Shown here: in pieces, positions 61,012-64,000 of the stretch | Layout of the letters: each line of letters starts with the position of its first letter | How positions within the stretch are numbered: the stretch's first letter is position 1 | Assembly (NCBI RefSeq): GCF_009674825.1 | Contig: NZ_WKJH01000001.1 | Span: 714,592 to 778,591, forward strand | Length of the DNA stretch: 64,000 nt | Origin: Maribacter luteus | GTDB taxonomy: Bacteria; Bacteroidota; Bacteroidia; Flavobacteriales; Flavobacteriaceae | Direction of reading: 5' to 3' | Program-made: the position numbers and the translations under genes | Notes under the pieces: generated by a model | The model's database searches: none | The model's input: the letters and a program-made list of their open reading frames with translations, nothing else | What the model was told of the DNA's origin: nothing

Positions 61012-63723
61012 ATGAAAAATTACTTAGCAACATTACTAATTACTTTAATAACACTGCCAGTTTGCAGTCAGGTAGCATCAAACCAAACCCATAAGTTCAT
61101 GGATGTTAACTTGGACTTTGAAACAAGGGCCAAAGATTTGGTTAGCCTAATGAACCTAGATGAAAAGATTGCACAATTAGGAGACCACGCTCCCGCTGTT
61201 CCTCGTTTAGGTGTTCCCGAATATAACTGGTGGAACGAATGTTTACATGGAGTGGCTCGTTCAGGGGTATCCACCATGTTCCCTCAAGCTATTGGTATGG
61301 CTGCTTCGTTTGATCCTGCCATGATGAAGAAAGTTGCCGATGTAATTAGTGATGAAGCACGTGCAAAACATCATGATGCAGTTCGCAAAGGAAATTTTGA
61401 TAGATATTATGGATTAACTTTCTGGTCACCTAATATCAATATTTTCAGGGATCCGCGGTGGGGTAGAGGTCATGAAACTTATGGAGAAGACCCATACCTA
61501 ACAGGTCAAATGGGAATGCAGTTTGTAAAAGGACTTCAAGGCGATGATCCTAAATACATGAAGCTTGTTGCTACCCCAAAACATTTTGCAGTGCACAATG
61601 GTCCAGAACCCGATAGGCATGTTTTTAATGTAACACCCAATTCGCGCGATCTGTGGGAAACCTATTTACCTGCGTTCGAAAATTTAATTGTAGATGCCAA
61701 AGCATATTCCATAATGGGAGCTTATAACCGTGTAGACGGAGAGTCGGCTTGTGCAAGCTGGTTACTTCTTGAAGATATTTTACGTAACAAATGGAAGTTT
61801 CAGGGCTATGTCGTTTCCGATTGTGGCGCTATTAGAGACATTCATGCCTTTCATAAAATAGTTAATACTCCAGAGGAAGCTGCTGCCATTGGAGTGCGTA
61901 AAGGCTGCGATTTAAACTGTGGGTCTGTATATCAAAATCATTTAAAAAAGGCAGTTGAAATGGGTTTAATTGACGAAGGTGAGATTGATTTGTCCTTATA
62001 TCGTTTGGTACTGGCAAAAATGAAATTGGGCATGTTCGATCCAGCCGAAACTGTACCTTATGCCAATATTCCTATTGAGGTCAATGATAGTAAATCCCAT
62101 AATGAAATGGCTTTGGTTATGGCTCAGAAATCAATGACTTTACTGAAGAATGATGGTATCCTTCCTTTGAATAAGAATAAGCTGAAAAGAATTGCATTAG
62201 TAGGTCCGAACGCAGATAATATCAAGGCTTTACGCGGCAACTATTTTGGAAAAGCTTCACACCTTGTTACGGTGAAAGAGGGGATAGAAAATGCCGTAGG
62301 TAAAGATGTTGAGGTGACTTATTCTCAAGGTGTACCCATGGTAATACCTGATATCACTAATAAAGACTTTCCAATAATTGAAGCAAAGTACTTATCTACT
62401 GTTGATGAGAATGGGGAAACTATAGAAGGTTTAACGGGGCATTATTTTAATAACATGAAACTAGAAGGCGAAGCCGATTTTATAAGAGTGGATTCTCAAA
62501 TAAAGTTCAAATGGCCTAGCGAAACATCACCAACAAGTACTGAAGTCGCCCAGGGAATTATAAGTCCTGATAAAGCGATTCGGAATGATGCTTTTTCGGT
62601 CAGTTGGACAGGTAAATTGCAAGTTCCACTGACAGGTACTTATAAGCTGAGTGTAGCTTCAGATGATGGATGTAGGCTTTGGGTCGATGGAAAAAAGATT
62701 GCCGATGGTTGGACAAATCAATCCTTAACTCCTTATTTTGGGGAAATTCAATTGAAGAAAGGACAATCCTATGATATTAAGGTAGACTATTACGAAAACA
62801 CGGGGGATGGAGAGGTAAACCTTATTTGGGAAACACCAGAGTATATTGCTAGGAACACGATTGATCCTACCCTAATATCCAAAGAAACATTATCCGAAGT
62901 TAAAAATGCAGACGTTGCCATATTTGTTGGTGGATTGGATGCATCGTGGGAAGGTGAAGAAATGAGAGGACGTGATAATATTGAAGGCTTTAACCGTGGT
63001 GATCGAACTAAAATTGAACTACCACAAACCCAGTTAAGGGCTTTGAAAGCGATGAAAGATACTGGAACACCAGTCATATTTGTTTTAATGTCCGGTAGTG
63101 CCATATCTTTCGATGGTTTGGAAGACGAATTGGATGCAATCCTAATGGCTTGGTACCCTGGACAACGAGGGGGAGATGCCGTAGCTGACGTGTTATTGGG
63201 TAATTATAATCCTGCAGGTCGACTACCCGTTACGTTCTACTCATCAACGGATGAATTGGCAGGTTTTAAGGATTATAATATGCGTGCCGGTAAAGGGTTT
63301 ACTTATAGGTATTATACCGGTGAGCCATTATATCCATTTGGACATGGCCTGAGTTATTCCCATTTTGAATACACTAAGCTAAGTACCGATAAAACCAAAC
63401 TAAAGAGCACTGATAAGCTTTCTGTATCGGTAAATGTTAAAAATACAGGAAAATTTGATGGGGAAGAAGTCGTACAGCTCTATGTTAAAGATGTAAAATC
63501 AGATACGTGGATGCCTGTAAAACAAATGCGAAAGTTTGAACGTATAGCCCTTAAAAAAGGTGAAACAAAAACCGTTCGATTTACATTGGATATAAAAGAG
63601 GACTTCCGCTATTTTGATGCTATGTATCGTGAATATAAGGTGGAACCAGGTGAATTTGAAATTCAGGTGGGAGCTTCCAGTAAAGACATTCGATTGAAAG
63701 AAATCGTCACTGTTAAGGAATGA
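61012..63723 (+). CDS. GH3-family beta-glucosidase/xylosidase with inserted PA14 domain
   Basis: 903 residues from ATG 61012 (MKNYLATLLITLITLPVCSQ, signal peptide); the frame is open further upstream but without signal features. Catalytic barrel: LMNLDEKIAQLGDHAPAVPRLGVPEYNWWNECLHGVA, RDPRWGRGHETYGEDP, KHFAVHNGPEPDRH and the nucleophile Asp of GYVVSDCGAIRDI (about residue 270). The second domain contains KSMTLLKNDGILPL. A PA14 module is inserted at about residues 475-610 (GLTGHYFNNMKLEGEADF, VASDDGCRLWVDGKKIADGW). A C-terminal fibronectin-III-like domain follows. It could finish laminarin oligosaccharide breakdown to glucose, or act on xylosides; sequence alone does not decide. Separated from the main operon by the repeat-rich segment. 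Confidence 0.9.
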   Translation: MKNYLATLLITLITLPVCSQVASNQTHKFMDVNLDFETRAKDLVSLMNLDEKIAQLGDHAPAVPRLGVPEYNWWNECLHGVARSGVSTMFPQAIGMAASFDPAMMKKVADVISDEARAKHHDAVRKGNFDRYYGLTFWSPNINIFRDPRWGRGHETYGEDPYLTGQMGMQFVKGLQGDDPKYMKLVATPKHFAVHNGPEPDRHVFNVTPNSRDLWETYLPAFENLIVDAKAYSIMGAYNRVDGESACASWLLLEDILRNKWKFQGYVVSDCGAIRDIHAFHKIVNTPEEAAAIGVRKGCDLNCGSVYQNHLKKAVEMGLIDEGEIDLSLYRLVLAKMKLGMFDPAETVPYANIPIEVNDSKSHNEMALVMAQKSMTLLKNDGILPLNKNKLKRIALVGPNADNIKALRGNYFGKASHLVTVKEGIENAVGKDVEVTYSQGVPMVIPDITNKDFPIIEAKYLSTVDENGETIEGLTGHYFNNMKLEGEADFIRVDSQIKFKWPSETSPTSTEVAQGIISPDKAIRNDAFSVSWTGKLQVPLTGTYKLSVASDDGCRLWVDGKKIADGWTNQSLTPYFGEIQLKKGQSYDIKVDYYENTGDGEVNLIWETPEYIARNTIDPTLISKETLSEVKNADVAIFVGGLDASWEGEEMRGRDNIEGFNRGDRTKIELPQTQLRALKAMKDTGTPVIFVLMSGSAISFDGLEDELDAILMAWYPGQRGGDAVADVLLGNYNPAGRLPVTFYSSTDELAGFKDYNMRAGKGFTYRYYTGEPLYPFGHGLSYSHFEYTKLSTDKTKLKSTDKLSVSVNVKNTGKFDGEEVVQLYVKDVKSDTWMPVKQMRKFERIALKKGETKTVRFTLDIKEDFRYFDAMYREYKVEPGEFEIQVGASSKDIRLKEIVTVKE

Positions 63724-63871
63724 AATTCCTGCGGGGACAAGTAACATTTAATGACCAAAGAGTTATAAATATATTTCACCGAAAAGGAAACAATGAGATG
63801 CTGAAAACACCTCAGATGAATTTTAAATCTAAACTTGATAAAAGGAACCTAATCTGTAAGCTTCCCCTAAA

Positions 63872-63896
63872 TAGAACTGCTTAGTTTTCTAAAACT
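63872..63896 (+). repeat. 25-base direct repeat, copy 2
   Basis: Identical to 59076-59100, same orientation, 4.8 kb away. It lies 25 bases beyond the stop of the probable transposase fragment on the minus strand, the expected place for an insertion-sequence end. Confidence 0.7.
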
Positions 63897-63920
63897 TCAT
63901 TAAGTTGACCTCCTCCCATA

Positions 63921-64000
63921 TTATGTACCGGTCAAAAGTAGAGAATCCGGGCTATTTTGATTCTTTTCGATATACTCGTTGGGGGACATGTCCCCCAACG
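63921..64000 (-). CDS. Probable transposase, C-terminal end (runs off the right edge)
   Basis: The minus strand enters the window in frame as LGDMSPNEYIEKNQ, continues NSPDSLLLTGT and stops. A tail of the form xxMSPNEYIE is typical of DDE integrase-core transposases of the IS3/IS481 kind near their C-terminus (compare the usual LNxMTPxEY). Only about 25 residues are visible, so the family is a guess. The nearby 25-base repeat may be the element's end. Confidence 0.4.
   Translation of the reverse strand, partial: LGDMSPNEYIEKNQNSPDSLLLTGT
63977..64000. repeat. Perfect 24-bp palindrome at the window edge
   Basis: From CGTTGGGGGACA at 63977-63988 the second half is its exact reverse complement. 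It is far GC-richer than its surroundings and overlaps the probable transposase coding region. It may be longer, since it ends exactly at the window border. Confidence 0.6.

Noticed and set aside
60827..61015. 62-codon frame upstream of GH3
   Set aside because: No protein features; only its last ten codons (from the ATG at 60983, after the repeat) have a good ribosome-binding site, so it is mentioned as a possible leader peptide and not as a gene.

Overview
The window looks like a chromosomal piece of a glycan-degrading marine-type Bacteroidota, most likely a flavobacterium. The evidence is AT-rich DNA, two SusC/SusD pairs, many lipoprotein signal peptides with a Cys lipobox, a SusR-like TPR membrane regulator, and a dense load of secreted glycoside hydrolases. 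No rRNA, tRNA or CRISPR array was seen. Function calls rest on motifs and context read by eye; no database search was run.

Layout. (1) 1-1.4 kb: the 5' end of a glycerol-3-phosphate dehydrogenase (glpD) diverges from a DeoR/GlpR-type repressor, with three copies of a CAAAACGAAA box around them. (2) 1.5-34.1 kb: a very large locus, all on the minus strand, aimed at alpha-mannosidic glycan. It holds a GH92 enzyme with an inserted PA14 domain, three GH38-type enzymes plus a GH38 C-terminal remnant, an (alpha/alpha)6-barrel glycosidase, a propeller protein with an F5/8C domain, SusC/SusD, an MFS sugar porter, and an unusual set of cytoplasmic enzymes: UxuA-like dehydratase, CaiB-type CoA-transferase, lactonase-like propeller, crotonase, a solute-binding-protein homologue without a signal peptide, SDR, cupin and RraA-like protein. 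A LacI repressor gene closes the locus. Six copies of CTAAATCGGTTTAG or close variants lie before the four gene groups and the repressor itself, so I read the locus as one LacI regulon.

(3) 34.3-40.6 kb: an ASCH-domain lipoprotein, a DUF1847-like protein, a TonB receptor diverging from a Fur/Zur-family regulator, small membrane proteins and a ParDE toxin-antitoxin pair. (4) 41.0-56.1 kb: a plus-strand beta-glucan (laminarin-like) polysaccharide utilization locus, with SusR-like regulator, SusC, SusD, surface glycan-binding lipoprotein, GH30, GH5+CBM6, GH30, GH16 and a clan-A hydrolase. (5) 56.5-64.0 kb: M28 peptidase, a patchwork of small genes separated by copies of AAAGTTCAAATAAAGGAT, a TlpA-like lipoprotein, a GH3 enzyme with inserted PA14, and the 3' end of a probable transposase at the right edge. 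A 25-bp repeat brackets the TlpA-GH3 segment.

Working model for the large locus: the SusCD pair and surface or periplasmic hydrolases release mannose-containing sugars, the MFS porter imports them, and the SDR, lactonase, UxuA and RraA homologues could convert them oxidatively. The CoA-transferase, crotonase and solute-binding-protein homologue do not fit a known sugar pathway and are the most likely place for undescribed biochemistry. The second point of interest is the short repeat that separates single unrelated genes at 39-40.6 kb and 58.2-61 kb.
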